Shown here in pieces: positions 38,901-49,043 of a stretch of DNA of 64,000 nucleotides. The translations under genes and the position numbers were made by a program. The stretch's first letter is position 1, and each line of letters starts with the position of its first letter. The DNA lies in contig CBFFRQ010000076.1 in the NCBI GenBank assembly GCA_965644315.1, positions 62,001 through 126,000 on the forward strand. Reading direction: 5' to 3'. The stretch is from Caecitellus pseudoparvulus (taxonomy: Eukaryota > Bigyra: Bicosoecida). Below the pieces are notes generated by a model. It ran no database searches. It was given only the letters and a program-made list of their open reading frames with translations, and was not told where the DNA came from.

Positions 38901-41572
38901 AGTACATTGTCGCAGTGGGCACGTCTGCTGCGAGCCTGGCCCACCCTCCACGGCTGCCTGTGTCGCACTTGGCTTGTGTGGCTGGCGCGCGGGCCCACGC
39001 AGCCATGCCGGACTTGGCAGAGCGTTGGCAGCAGCGCACGACGGCAGCAGCGGAAGGCATGACTGCCGCCTTGGACAGCCACCGGCGGCGCGTGGCCCAG
39101 CGACGTGCAGATGTGGCAGATGCTGCCCGTGCCGAGGCGATTCTGTCAGCAGGTCGCAAGTTCCGCCGGCAGGAGCTGCTGCTCGCTCAGAAGGATGAGC
39201 TCGCCCAGCGTGAGCAAGACCGGCGCAAGGCCGCCCTGGCTGCAGCACAGGGCGAGCAGGCTGCTCCCTCACGCGACATGGCGTCCCCCGCCTCGCCCCT
39301 GCACGTGGCGCCGCTGCCCAACCGAGGCGAGCTCTTTCGCGCCGCTCGGGCGGCACTGCTGGAGCAGTACGGCGGGCGGATCCAGGCACTTGGAGGAGGG
39401 GACGGAGAAATGTCTGCGACGCAGGTCGCGCTGGACGCCTTGCGACACCTGCGTGGCGCGTTCAGCGCTCCGGCGCTGCGCTCCCTGCTGGGGGGGGCGC
39501 AGGGTGGAGCGGGAGCAGAGGGCACTGCTGCCTCCGCCATTGCCTCAGAGCTTGTGCGCAGCAATGTGCAGGGTGGCGAGACAGCCACGGACGCAGGCAC
39601 AGCCGAAGCTGCTGCGACGAGCGTGTCTGTGCTGTTGGAGCTGCTGCCAGAGCTGTCAGCGCCAGTGCAAGCAGAAGTGTGTGCAAGCGGGGAGAGTTTT
39701 GCACCTCAGCGCATTCCTGACGATGCCCAGGGCTTGCTGCAGGCACTGGGACACACAGTTGTGCGCAGCAGCACCGTGGCTGTGCCCCACGCAGTGCGAG
39801 AAGAGCTTGCCGTAACCGCTGTGCAGTTTGCCGCGGCGGGTCGCGGTGCACCCCAAGCAGGGGGCGCAGGCTGGGGCACGTCATGGGGGGGGGGCACTTC
39901 CACGGCGCAAGACGCCTTGTACCCTGCAGAGGCACCAGGCACGCGCCTGGAGTCCCCTCCTGCCCACACAGGAGTCCGTGTGCTGGGAGATGGAGGTGGT
40001 GGCAGGGCGGGAGTGAAGTCTGACCTGCGCGACCTGCTCGAAGGCGCCGCTGGCCCACCATCCGGCCCAGCACGCCCCACAGTGCACCTCGTGCACGCAG
40101 CAGGAGCAGGGTCGGGGGGTGTCAGCACTCTGCAACGGCTGCTGTACGGGCCGCTCTTTGGCAGCGGGGCAAGTGCGCCGGCCAGCGACGGCTTTTCCTG
40201 GCCCGAGGCGGGGCTGGCGGAGGCATCAAGCATACGGCACGCTGCGCTGCAGGCCCCGCCTCCCCAGCTGCACCCCAGCCTTGCTCACGCACATGTCCCT
40301 GGGCTCCCATCCCTGCAGCTGCAGCCCTTGGAGCCCCGGGAGGTGGTGGCAACATCCACAGGCTCGGGCGCCGGAGCGCAGCCCGGCAGTGCACCGACCG
40401 ACCCCGTGCCACTGGTGTGGCAGGCAGGTGTGAACGCGGCCACCGCCGGGCTGCCAGGGTTTGCAGATGCGTTGCTGGCGTTCACTGCTGTGCATGTGTG
40501 CGACCTGCCCCGCACTGTTGCGCTGGTGTGGATGGCGACGTGTCAGTTGGACCCTGCCGGACTGGGCGGTGTGTGGGCAGGCCTGCTGCAGCCAGCAGCG
40601 GCACCCGCCACCCCAGAAGACGCCGCACGGACTCTGAATGCGGGGTTGGCGCTTGTTCGAGCGCCCCCGTCGCTCAGCGACCTGCTCCCGGAAGGCCAAT
40701 CCCTTGGTCGACTGCCGGGTGCCGCGCCAATTCCGCTGCACCTTGTGTATGTGACCAGCAGCAACGCAGGGGCAGCAGAGCACGCACTGGAGGGTGTGGT
40801 GCCCCGGGTGCGTGTGACAGGCACCAAGGACAGTCGGCTGGGGAGTGTGGCCTCCGTCTTGCGGGGCGTGCTGACTCCAGCTGTGCAGGCGGGGCTGGAC
40901 TGCCTGCACTTGTGGACTGTGCGCCTTGCACGGCATGTGGCGTGCTGGGAGGCGGCCTGGTCTGCCCTGCAGAGCCACCGACGCGGGGTGGCTGGCAATG
41001 CTACCGCCATGCTGGGGCACATGGTGCACGAGGTGGGCATCACACTGCGAGGAGTGGCGGGGTGGCTGCGAGGCGTGGTGGTGCAGGAGGGGTGCCTGCC
41101 ATGGCTGCAGGGGCTGGGTGGCGACCTGGCCAGTGGCGAGGGGGTGACTACATTTACGGGCCTGCGTGCCTTGCTGGCGCAGTGTGTGCAGAGCGCGCTC
41201 AGCAGCAGCCTGCTCGTGGCGCCGGGGTGGTCCGTAACCAGCCCGGGAGAGACAGCGATCCCGCCCTCCACAGCTGCGACACAACTTGCAGAGGTGTTGT
41301 CTGCAGGGGGCGAACTGTGTGCAAACGTGTCCACTTGGGCGGAGGCTCCGCAGGCACACGCGGCGGCAGAGTGTGCGCTCGCGTTTCGTGCGTTTCAGCA
41401 GCACCACCGGTCACTCCTGGCTGCCTTGCTCACCGCAGCAGGGCGGCGTGGTGGGGACCTTGGGGACCAGGCTCTCGCTGCAGCCGGCATAGGGCACGTG
41501 ACGGGCCTGTTGCAAGCTGTGGACTGGAACGGGCACTTTGCAAGACGGTACGGCCTGGGCGGGCCTGAGTGA
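35990..41572 (+). CDS. 1860-residue protein, possible gamma-tubulin complex component (GCP6-like)
   Basis: One uninterrupted frame. The ATG at 35990 is the most upstream; a later one (MPARGLRAFDTLLF) is equally plausible. The N-terminal 250 residues are low-complexity with three GLPxSLxLT motifs. Helical sequence follows (AIWRQLVSLSEAL; FASEAAEAACALLHAVE type), then a 300-residue disordered Gly/Ser-rich region, a charged coiled coil (RRQELLLAQKDELAQREQDRRKAAL), more linker, and a helical C-terminus. The C-terminus (HLWTVRLARHVACWEAAWSALQ, then HMVHEVGITLRGVAGWLRGVV and LRALLAQCVQSALSSSLL) resembles the helical spacing of the GRIP2 region of gamma-tubulin complex proteins. The overall size and the long insert resemble GCP6. 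That assignment is weak; the gene itself is well supported. It ends only 20 bp from the convergent rhomboid gene. Confidence 0.6.
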   Translation: MEDTSVQSLLCGLVGPRRRRTRHWLDKGPRRMPARGLRAFDTLLFHSGSSAEEGRATTLPALHVSAQTSTVAPPLPAPAPSGREAAVWHGLTRHGETGGGRVADLWDALAPRHAAALQVLAALRGTGSGAAHTPEAGLPQSLHLRITAPPTPPVAVSSGPALPKALQLTATKGKEAAPSSLFSAVAHVPPLRAPGTGGLPASLKLTLGPSMLQPEGGLPPSATALVDAATQAHAMSLRSHRALTGPGARRKAGRLPGTEHASRTHTRPFASNPSTQQGRRGSGQPRKRADSLIALLQSIVRGILGDPLPTTAHSHTALLRAAVTARRQLQSLRSLSSPLGETPLTSLRSEETPPPALLCLAHRSAVECLLHRRDAIWRQLVSLSEALRSGRRARPASMRNCILAIRTLCSAIDQLHWAATVALGWASEQSARRTASPWQLLLSATPLSMAAVHAGSLASASESALLQVWRTVVQCALGALGDAVTHPATTFACEAAEAACALLHAVECGVQGTRNPLAQRASGRVVLERFRHCVQCADRRLEVQPQHTEAAPWLSQSIVNHPLVRTAASVRWLRLCGDIWPTLLETLSAASAALPPSSHPFLALQDTVAGAFQSSLRVVLWRQHIVDACAAHVLAAFGVEVQVEVDENGAEEGGSGKAAVASGDDHDALPMWIGDASEPDGIRWDPAWDALESASVLGDGVGAAGGGAAGVEDDRGSVVTLSVAGASQHSGGAGGAAKSVLSTASRSRGGPSKGAAGSVITLRLAGGASARGSVSDALTAVTGGVASHAGSTLSVSRGTQPGISDAGSVLSAAVSHFDLAPGSKPAGFSGSVAGGYRGLLPLHHRRPPRHRGGRRGSGGDGSASTVLVPPSARQAASVLGLPTVPEYGTPATPQAPSSPAAPVHEPDEEEGGQGVEEYAPAQPRFQNLCGPLGVGVPIDGAVYDEDGLLLGAHIGLSDVLAGEGTGRGMLQYIVAVGTSAASLAHPPRLPVSHLACVAGARAHAAMPDLAERWQQRTTAAAEGMTAALDSHRRRVAQRRADVADAARAEAILSAGRKFRRQELLLAQKDELAQREQDRRKAALAAAQGEQAAPSRDMASPASPLHVAPLPNRGELFRAARAALLEQYGGRIQALGGGDGEMSATQVALDALRHLRGAFSAPALRSLLGGAQGGAGAEGTAASAIASELVRSNVQGGETATDAGTAEAAATSVSVLLELLPELSAPVQAEVCASGESFAPQRIPDDAQGLLQALGHTVVRSSTVAVPHAVREELAVTAVQFAAAGRGAPQAGGAGWGTSWGGGTSTAQDALYPAEAPGTRLESPPAHTGVRVLGDGGGGRAGVKSDLRDLLEGAAGPPSGPARPTVHLVHAAGAGSGGVSTLQRLLYGPLFGSGASAPASDGFSWPEAGLAEASSIRHAALQAPPPQLHPSLAHAHVPGLPSLQLQPLEPREVVATSTGSGAGAQPGSAPTDPVPLVWQAGVNAATAGLPGFADALLAFTAVHVCDLPRTVALVWMATCQLDPAGLGGVWAGLLQPAAAPATPEDAARTLNAGLALVRAPPSLSDLLPEGQSLGRLPGAAPIPLHLVYVTSSNAGAAEHALEGVVPRVRVTGTKDSRLGSVASVLRGVLTPAVQAGLDCLHLWTVRLARHVACWEAAWSALQSHRRGVAGNATAMLGHMVHEVGITLRGVAGWLRGVVVQEGCLPWLQGLGGDLASGEGVTTFTGLRALLAQCVQSALSSSLLVAPGWSVTSPGETAIPPSTAATQLAEVLSAGGELCANVSTWAEAPQAHAAAECALAFRAFQQHHRSLLAALLTAAGRRGGDLGDQALAAAGIGHVTGLLQAVDWNGHFARRYGLGGPE

Positions 41573-41592
41573 GCGAGAGGCGCAATGCAGTG

Positions 41593-43237
41593 TCAAGGCG
41601 GAGGCCCCTGCACGCCACGTACACGGGGCGTGCCTGTGCCGCCTCGACTGCCCTGTTCTTCCAGGGGCAGCGGTTCGCCATCGCCGGCTTCCAGGTCGCC
41701 CAGGTGAACCTCACCAGGTGTGGCGGCGAGACCAGCCACGCCACCAGCCCCCGTGGCACAGTGGTCGGTGCCTGTGGCTCCATGCCGCTGAGAGGACAGC
41801 AGCGGTGACTCCTCCACGTCACCTTGACCCGCGGCACCGGGCCAGTGCCTGCGTGGGGCAGCGGCACCCTCGCCTGTGGGGCGCTGTGCCACGGGGCGGG
41901 GGGGCGGGGAGAGGCCCCAGCTGGCGGTGGAGGTGGACGCCGGAACACGGAACACTTGGATGCTGCCGCCCTCTGGGCGCGGGACGTGCCAGGTGGTGCC
42001 CCAGGTGAGGGAGGGCGAGGCGCCCCCCCCCTGTTCTCCCTCCTCCACCACCTCCTCGTCACTGTCTTCAGGCGGCGCTCGCCCGACGATAGTGGTTGGC
42101 AGCGCACCGGTGTCTTGGCCTGGCGCGGCGGCGGGGCGGGCCAGGAGCAGCGGCAGGCGCGTAGGGCGCCCCTCGCCCTCGGTCACAGGGGGCCGCCCCA
42201 CCACAGCGCGTGCCTCGTCCTCCCCCGCTGCCTCCCTGTCCGCCCCTCGAGCCAGGATGCCAGCGATGACGGCGGCGTCGGGGCCAGCCCACGTTTCCGG
42301 GTGGGCCCTGCAGAGGCAGGATGGGGGCAGGGAGCCAGCCGCCACGAGGGAAGGCAGGGACAGCAGCAGCAGGGCGGCAGTGGAGGAGGCGGCCCAGTAG
42401 CCAAGGTGCAGACCAGGCCAGTCTTGCAACGTGCTGAGAGCGAGCCCGGCCAGCATACCGCCCACGTGGCCGATGGGAGTGACGTCAGGCACACAAACTT
42501 GCCCAAGCAATGCAGACAGAAAGGGGAGCAGGAGCAATGCAATGACTGGCAGGTCCCTCTCGTCTGCGCTGGGCGCGACCTTGTCGACTGCCACCGATGT
42601 TGTGTTGGCTTGACTTGGCAAGTGTGCAGCAGGTGCCGGCTCCCCTGGGCTGGCCGGAAGCAGGGCGAAGACTACCACGACGGAGATGAGTGCACCAGTC
42701 ATGCCTGCATACACCTGGCGGTGAACTCTGCGAATGGGTGAGAGAGGAGGCGGGGTGGGAGTAGCTGGCGTTGCGTTGGCGTTTCACGCGGTGTGCCACG
42801 CCAGGGCACAGCACGCACACATGCGACCACCAGAGCTCCCTGGTGCCCACAGATGCTTGAATGGCGTACAGCAGCGCGGGGGCACAGATCTGTGGCGAAA
42901 CAAGTGGAGGGCGTGGGATGCGGGCTGCAGCACGTCACTCAGAGAGACGACGCACCGCTCCAAGGACAAGGTTCTGCAGAAGCCACACGGAGCCAAGGCT
43001 GGCTTCGATGAACGCAGCGGCAGCCCACAGCAAGACACCATTCAGAAGCAGGTGCCAGAGGGAGGCGTGGGCCAGAGGTGCCGCCAGCACTCGATGCACT
43101 TGGCGTTGGGCGATGACTTTGTGGTACGACACGCCGAAAGATGTGTACTCCCGCCGGACATTCCACAGGTGCAGACCCACGAAGAGCGTGACGAGGAAGA
43201 GGACGAGGCTTGCCGGTGCGGCGGTGAGGCCAGCCAT
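41593..43237 (-). CDS. Rhomboid-family membrane protein with GMTG in place of GxSG
   Basis: Three exons on the minus strand, 43237-42956, 42889-42821 and 42714-41593, all in phase 0, give 490 residues. Residues 57-66 (HASLWHLLLN) match the rhomboid TM2 HxxxxHxxxN signature. The TM6 histidine appears in PIGHVGGMLAG (His 200). The TM4 motif that normally reads GxSG is YAGMTGALIS, so the nucleophile position is Thr 123. Exon 2 encodes a hydrophobic helix, ICAPALLYAIQASVG. The C-terminal 230 residues are cytosolic-type, Pro/Gly-rich, with an acidic patch (EDSDEEVVEEGEQ). Family membership is well supported. The Thr substitution suggests a non-proteolytic (pseudoprotease) or altered enzyme. A misplaced splice site is the main alternative, but the exon is continuous across the motif. 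Confidence 0.82.
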
Positions 43238-43644
43238 GCTGCGCTTGGGGCCACGTTGTGTGCGGCTCCCCGCGCAAGGTGTGCTGCAGTTCCCTGCAAC
43301 TTCCGCACTCTGCCTGCCTGCCGGTGTGAGCCTGCCTCAGCCGAGTCGAGGCGCTGCAAGGCCCCACAAATGGATCTGGCAGGAGCATTGGTGTGGTATT
43401 TTAGTGCTGCAAGGATTGTTTGCTCCCTCGCAAGCTGTCTACGTCCTGTGGCAGCTGCGGCAGCTTCGCACAGCAGCTCAGCCTTTACAGTCGTCGCCAG
43501 CCACCAAAACCTGCCGGCGGTGGCACCATTGGCCTGTGATCCTTCAAGAAGATTCTTTATGTGCAGGTCTGACAGATCAAAACCCCGTCAGGTCCCGTTT
43601 CAGCGCGCAGCAGTGGCCTGTGGCGCGTCGCCAGCGTTGCGAAG
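43238..43644. promoter_or_regulatory. Divergent intergenic region between rhomboid and carboxypeptidase genes
   Basis: About 400 bp lies between two divergent start codons. The part near 43390-43600 is somewhat AT-richer than the flanks. No conserved core element is recognised. Confidence 0.35.
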
Positions 43645-46567
43645 ATGAAACGCCACGCGCTACTTGCGCTGACTTGCCTGGCCGCCAGTGCTGCGGCGGT
43701 GGCAGGCAAGGACAGCGTGGCCAGCTTTCGCTACGACTCTTACGCTGCCATTGTCAAGCAGCTGAAGTCGTGGGCGGAGCGCTTCCCCACCTTCGTGGAG
43801 GTGTGGTCTGCACAGGAGACGTATGGCCTGCCCAGCGTGGGAACATGCCGCAGCACGGGGTCGCCGCCCCAGCCGTGCGAGCACTGGTTCGTGCGCATCA
43901 CCAACGAAGAGACGCTGCCGTTCGAGCCCAGTCGGCCGCACGTGTTCTTTTCCGGGAACCTCCACGGTGACGAGGTGGTGGGCCCGCCCACCCTCATGGC
44001 CATGGTTGAGCACCTCATCCTCGCAGCCACTTCGGTGTCCGACTGGCACAAGGGGCTGCTGACACAGTCGCAGACACAAGACCCACTGATTCCCAAAGAC
44101 CCAGCGGGGGGTGAAGCAGGCGTTGGGGGGGACGCTTGGCTGGCGCGGCTTGTGGACACGCGAGTCACTGTCGCGCTGGTGGTGTCCAACCCCATCGGGT
44201 ACGAATCGCACCAGCGGGCGGAGCAGGGGATCGACCCCAATCGGGACTTCGCGCACGACGTGGCCCCTGACCAGTGCATGAAGACCGTCGTGGCGCGCGC
44301 CATCAACGAGGTGTTCCGAGCTCACATTTTCCAGGCCGGCATCACGTGCGTGCTTGCGCTGTGAAACGCTGCACCATCTGGTTGGCACCCCTCCCCCCCC
44401 GTCCACCCCCCCGCAGGTTTCACGGCGGCATGCAGGCCATCACCTACGAGTGGGGCTCTTTCTTGCACACTGCCCAGGCCTCTCGCTCCCCTGACGATAC
44501 AGTGCTCGCGGCCCTGTCACACTCCATGGCCGACTGGGCGGGCGCCTATCCCAGCCGCAAGTACCCCGTCGCAACGTGAGCGCCTGCCCACTACAGCGTG
44601 CCACACCCACGCACTTGCACTGCACCTGTCTTTCCTGCCCTGTTTGCACCAGGATGAACAAGGCTGTGTACCCCGTGAAGGGGGGTATGGAGGACTGGGC
44701 GTACGCTGGGAGTTGGGACAAGGACGCCCAAGTCAAGTGCAAGCCCGGCACGCACGGCGGCTACGACGCGAGTAGGACACAGTATGACGATGCTACACTG
44801 CGCTGTGCGATGATTCTGGTGGAGACGGCGGATGCGAAGCACCCTGTGGAGGCTTCTCTAGGAACGCGCATGGGTGTGCTGCAGCACGAGGGGCCGGGGG
44901 ACGGCCATGTCCCTCGCAACCTCCGCGCAGCGCTGGCGGTGCTGGACACCGTGGAAGCGTATGTGCACGCTACCAGCTTGTTCGGCAAGCGGCTCGGCCG
45001 CAGGCCTGTCTTGACTGGGTGGACGGACGGGGTGCATGGGCTGGTGGTTGCGGGGGACCGGCCGGTGAAGTTCTTCACAAAAACAGCGGGCAGCCTCCTG
45101 CCCTCCACGGCAGACCGCTTCACTGTCCCTTTGACCTTCGACGTGGGGGGCGGGTGGAATGTCGCTGCTGCGGGCGCTTTCCTGCTGCGAGTGGATTCGT
45201 ACTCCATGCAGACAACCCTCGCTCTGGGCGCACGGGGATTCGGCACGCCGTCGGTGCTGGGGGGCGTGTCCAAGACCCCAGCAGCCATGGGTGCGAGCGA
45301 GTTCAAGAAGCACATGGGTGGCGTGGATTTGGAGTGGTTCAAGTTCATGCAGGGCACCCTCACGGAGCTGGGCTTGGCGGGCGATGGCATCGTTTCAGCG
45401 ACGGGCGACCGCGTCATGAGCGGCGAGGCCTCCTCTCGCATCGTGGGCAGGGCCAAGGTGCAGGGCTCGGGGGGTGTGGGTGGCAAGCACTCCTTCCCCA
45501 CACGCTGGGGTCGAGTGTCTGGCAAGCCGGAGGTGGAGAGCGACGTGGACCTGGGGAAGGCAGCGTTTCGTGAGCGTTTCGCACTGAACGTCAGCGGTCC
45601 CCTGCCAGCAGTGCCAAGGGAATCCTGCGCCATGTATTTGTATGCAGTGGTGCCTTGGGCTGTGGTGGATCCAGATGCAGCTCACAAGCGCAGTGACGTC
45701 ACCCCCCCTCTCCCGCCTCAACTGCACATGTCCCGGGCACGAGGCAACGGCGCATACTCCGCGAAAGTGGACGTGCCTGCGCGCATGACCCCCGAGGGCA
45801 AGGCAGTGACGTGGGAAGTGCACGGACAGTACCAGGCGGTGGGGGCCCCGCTCTTCGTGGGGGTTCTTCGAGGCGATCTCGGGCTGGATGATGTGGGAGG
45901 GTGCCTCATGCAGTTCACGGACCCAGCGCGACCGCGCGCCCACCCACCCACTGGACAAGGCAGCGCCAAGAACACCACCATCCCCGACAGCACGGACAAG
46001 CCACGTCAGCCCGGCCCCACCAGCAGCACTGCGCCAGTTGGCCCAGGTGCGGAGGCAGGAGAAACGCCACCCAGCTCGAGCAACGCTGGCAGCTCCCCCC
46101 ACAGCAGCCCGGGTCTCATTGGCGGCAGCATTCTGGGCGGCATCATCGCCATCGCAGCGGTTGTGTCCGTTCTGTGGTGGCGCCAGGGTGCTGCGGGCCG
46201 GCGGTACGCCGCTGCAGCGGCCAGCGTGGGCCACCCTGCGGCGGCGGCGAACGAAGGAAGCACAACGCAGCGGAGTGGACACGCCCCTGCTTGGTCGCGA
46301 GTGCCAGCCGCCCACGCAGCTGCTAGTGTAAGCCCTCCCCTGGGCCCTGCGAATGGGCATGCTTCCCTGGCCGGTCTGGCGCCGCTTGGGCGGCTGGACG
46401 ACGAAGCGCGGGGCAGTGGGGAGTGGAGCCGAGGCCGCCACCAAAAGCAGGAAAGCGGCGAGATGGGCGGCGCGACTGCACCGCTGTCGGATGACACAGA
46501 CTTGCAGGGGGTTGTGGCTGCTCTGGAAAGCGAGGCTGCGTCTGGGCGCTGGGCCGACGACGCGTGA
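43645..46567 (+). CDS. M14-family metallocarboxypeptidase, membrane-anchored
   Basis: Three exons, 43645-44345, 44417-44575 and 44653-46567, join in phase 2 at both introns (71 and 77 nt), giving 924 residues. The start MKRHALLALTCLAASAAAVAG is a signal peptide. Zinc ligands are LHGDE (His about 107, Glu about 110) and the His of FHGG (about 236). The substrate-binding DPNRDF is at about 200, and the likely catalytic Glu is in ILVETADAKHP (about 342). This matches the CPD/CPM/CPN-type subfamily, which removes C-terminal residues from peptides. About 400 residues of beta-rich and Ser/Pro-rich sequence follow. A single TM helix (LIGGSILGGIIAIAAVVSVL, about 773-796) and a 120-residue cytosolic tail come last. 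The topology is type I, with the active site outside the cell or in the lumen. Confidence 0.92.
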
Positions 46568-47463
46568 GCAGGGTGTCTTGCCCTGCCTGTGCGGGGCGTG
46601 GGCGAGGGTTCGGCGGCACGTGGTGCACCGTCACATCACACACGGTCAAAGGCAGATTGTGCGCTTTCCCGGCACATGCCGGCGTGTGAAGCAAGCCCAA
46701 TGCATGGTAGAGGCACCTTGACTTGAACTGTCGTGCTGTCCCTCTCCGCCGCGGGGTTCCATGCCGGCTCTGACCCGGTCGAGTCGGCGGCGTGATGGCG
46801 CTGCGGAGTGTGATGCATGACCGTGTCACGCGGCTGCCACCTTGGGCTGCTTGATTTGACAGCCCCGCGGTTCGAGCCAATTCTGAAAACACTGCGATAC
46901 CATTCCTCACTCTGAAGCTCACTGCACGCCTTGTGCCCCCACTTTCTGCGATCTGCACGTTCTCCGAGCCCTTCACACGTTCACCCTGGTCTGGTGCCAG
47001 CAGCGGGCGAAAGCTGCTGCCGTTTTGCCGCCGCTGCCGTGTTCGCTGCCGGTGCATTCTCGCCCAAGCGCCAAGTCCTCCGGGCAAGGCCTTGACGATA
47101 CAGGTACGTGTTGGTGTGATTTCTTCTCCTTTCGAGTGGCGGTGGCGAGTGGGGCTCAGTGGCGGTGTGGCGGCGACAGCCACGGCGGCCGGGAAGGCGG
47201 CGAGGTGGTCTGCCCTGCCCGTCCAGCTGATTGCAGCTCTCCCACCTGCACCGCGGCTCCATCAGCTGCAAGTCGCACTTGCGCATGCGGGGCATGTTGT
47301 GCAAGCCTGTGTGTGTCAGATAGTGGTGCGCTTTGCACCTGTGAGCGCCTCGCTTGGTCTGTTGCACTGACAGCGGTTGATGAGGGCGATGCCGCTTTGA
47401 GGCGGTGTTGACGCAGCGGCCCAACGCACGTGACGCCCTCCCCTGCGCAACGCAGGCCCCGCC
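46568..47463. other. Intergenic region with no supported gene
   Basis: About 900 bp lies between the carboxypeptidase stop and the first likely ATG of kinase 1. An ORF fragment ending at a good donor (CAG|GTACGTG at 47103/47104) is in phase with the kinase P-loop exon but lacks an ATG, so it may be noncoding or part of a longer first exon. Nothing else is recognised. Confidence 0.45.
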
Positions 47464-49043
47464 ATGAAGCATCCAGCAGCGTTGCGGGCTGGTGACACAG
47501 CCTCTGTCGCGTCCGGCTGTGCGTGGGGCGCCGCACTGCCCCATGTCCTGCTTGCGCGTGCAACCAGGCTCGCTGCTCTGCTCTCCTTCACAGCTGCCAT
47601 TTCCACGGGCGCGCACGGCGGCGTCTTCCGAGGGGTGTACGGGGAGCTGGATGTCGCCGTGAAGGTGTTTGCATCCACACCTGCCGGCGCAGATGCCGCG
47701 GCGAGGGAAGGGCGCGCTGTGAGTGCCGGGCAAGTCCCTGCCGGGTGTTGCCGAAGTTGCACTGTCCAACCTGCCCGCCGCAGTTCGCGCGCCTGAAGAA
47801 CCGGTGCGAGAACATTGTCAGGGTGCACGGCATGGGCAAAGAAGGCAGCGACTCCAGGCTGGCCCTGGTCATGGAGCTGGGCATCAGCGATGCATTCGAA
47901 GTGATGATGGGGCAGCGCACGCAGGGCCTGGCGCCTACCCAGCTCAAGGCGGCGGCCCTGCAGTTGGCCAGCGCACTGGCAGCATGTCATGAGGTGGGGA
48001 TTGCCCATCGTGACGTTAAACCCGAGAACCTGGTGCTGGTGCCGACGAAAGCGGAGGCCGGCGCAGTGCCAGGCTCAGTGTGGAAGCTGTGTGATTTCGG
48101 GGGCGCCAGCACCACCACGCGGCGATCTCCCGAGGGGGGCATGGACAGGCCCACACTCCTAACATCCAGTACGACAGGTTCAGCGCCGTATTGGCCGCCA
48201 GAAGTGCCGCGCGTGCGTGCGCACAATGCTGCGCGGAAACGTGCCGGCGGCCCGGCCACTTCACCTGCCGCTGTCTATGACGCCTTCGCCGCTGACGTGT
48301 GGTCCTTCGCCGTCACGGTGTTTGTGCTGGGCACACGGCACCTGCCCTTCAAGAGTTCTGTGCAGGGGGACGAGCACTTTGCTGCTTTTGTTGCCACGAG
48401 CCAACCCCAGCACGCGGCGAGTTATCCGATCCCGCTCGGCGGCGAAACGACAACGTGGGCGTGGCCCGCGCACTTCCACCCCTCTCTCATTGACCTCCTG
48501 AACTCCTGCTTGGCTCTTGAGCCATCTGATCGGCCGACCATGCAGCAGGTGCTGCAGCACCCCTGGCTGCAGGCGCCCTCGCCGTCCGCGTTGCCAGCGA
48601 GCACGCCTTCGCTGTTGCCTCCTCTGTCTCCCACGCCTGGCGTCGTGACGGGGGGACAAGCACGGGGGGGGGCAGACCCAGAAGCTTGTGACGTGGATTT
48701 GACGTCCCCTGCGCCAGCCACCGCCCCGGGGGCAGGTTGCAGCGCCGCGCACCTCTTGCGGGAATCTCACGAGGGGCGGGGCGTTCATGACGTGCCTTCG
48801 TTGGGCTCAGGCCACACCAACTCCCTGGGCTCCTCCCTCGAGTGGGGCTCCGTGTCCACGACGCCCTCCTCCACCGTGTCCATGGCCGCCATGGTGACAC
48901 CCACCACCTCCTCCTTGCGCGAGCAGACCGCCCCGTGGAACCGGACAGGAGCGTACTCAGACTCGGCTGCCCGCGCTGCCGAGCTGGGTGGCCTGTCACC
49001 CTCCTCTGCCAGGTGGACGCAGCACGCCGGGCCGGGAAAATGA
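47464..49043 (+). CDS. Ser/Thr protein kinase (kinase 1 of the local family)
   Basis: The secure exons are 47594-47718 (P-loop: STGAHGGVFRGVY, then VAVKVF) and 47784-49043. A 28-nt first exon at 47464-47491 (MKHPAALRA, donor GTGACA) fits the phase and mirrors the short first exon of kinase 2, giving 470 residues. That donor is weak. Retaining the 102-nt intron also stays open, so the exact N-terminus is uncertain. Catalytic motifs are AHRDVKPEN, CDFGGAS (DFG), an activation segment ending in PPEVP, DVWSFAVTVFVLG and HPWL. The last 170 residues are Ser/Pro/Thr-rich and probably regulatory. It resembles kinase 2 throughout (LPFKS, FAAFVATSQP, WPAHFHPSLIDLL). No named kinase family is clear; it is CAMK/ULK-like in layout. 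Confidence 0.8.

Noticed and set aside
40226-41568. ORFs of about 390 codons in other frames over the end of the 1860-residue gene
   Set aside because: They are Cys/Arg/His-rich shadows with no motif. The 1860-codon frame is continuous and has helical composition.
46862-46885. tRNA-like GGTTCGAGCC box
   Set aside because: The flanking bases cannot form a T-arm stem, and there is no matching A box or acceptor stem upstream.
47001-47103. Possible upstream coding exon of kinase 1
   Set aside because: It ends at a good donor and is in phase with the P-loop exon, but no in-frame ATG was found and the composition is weak. The 28-nt exon at 47464 was preferred, with low certainty.
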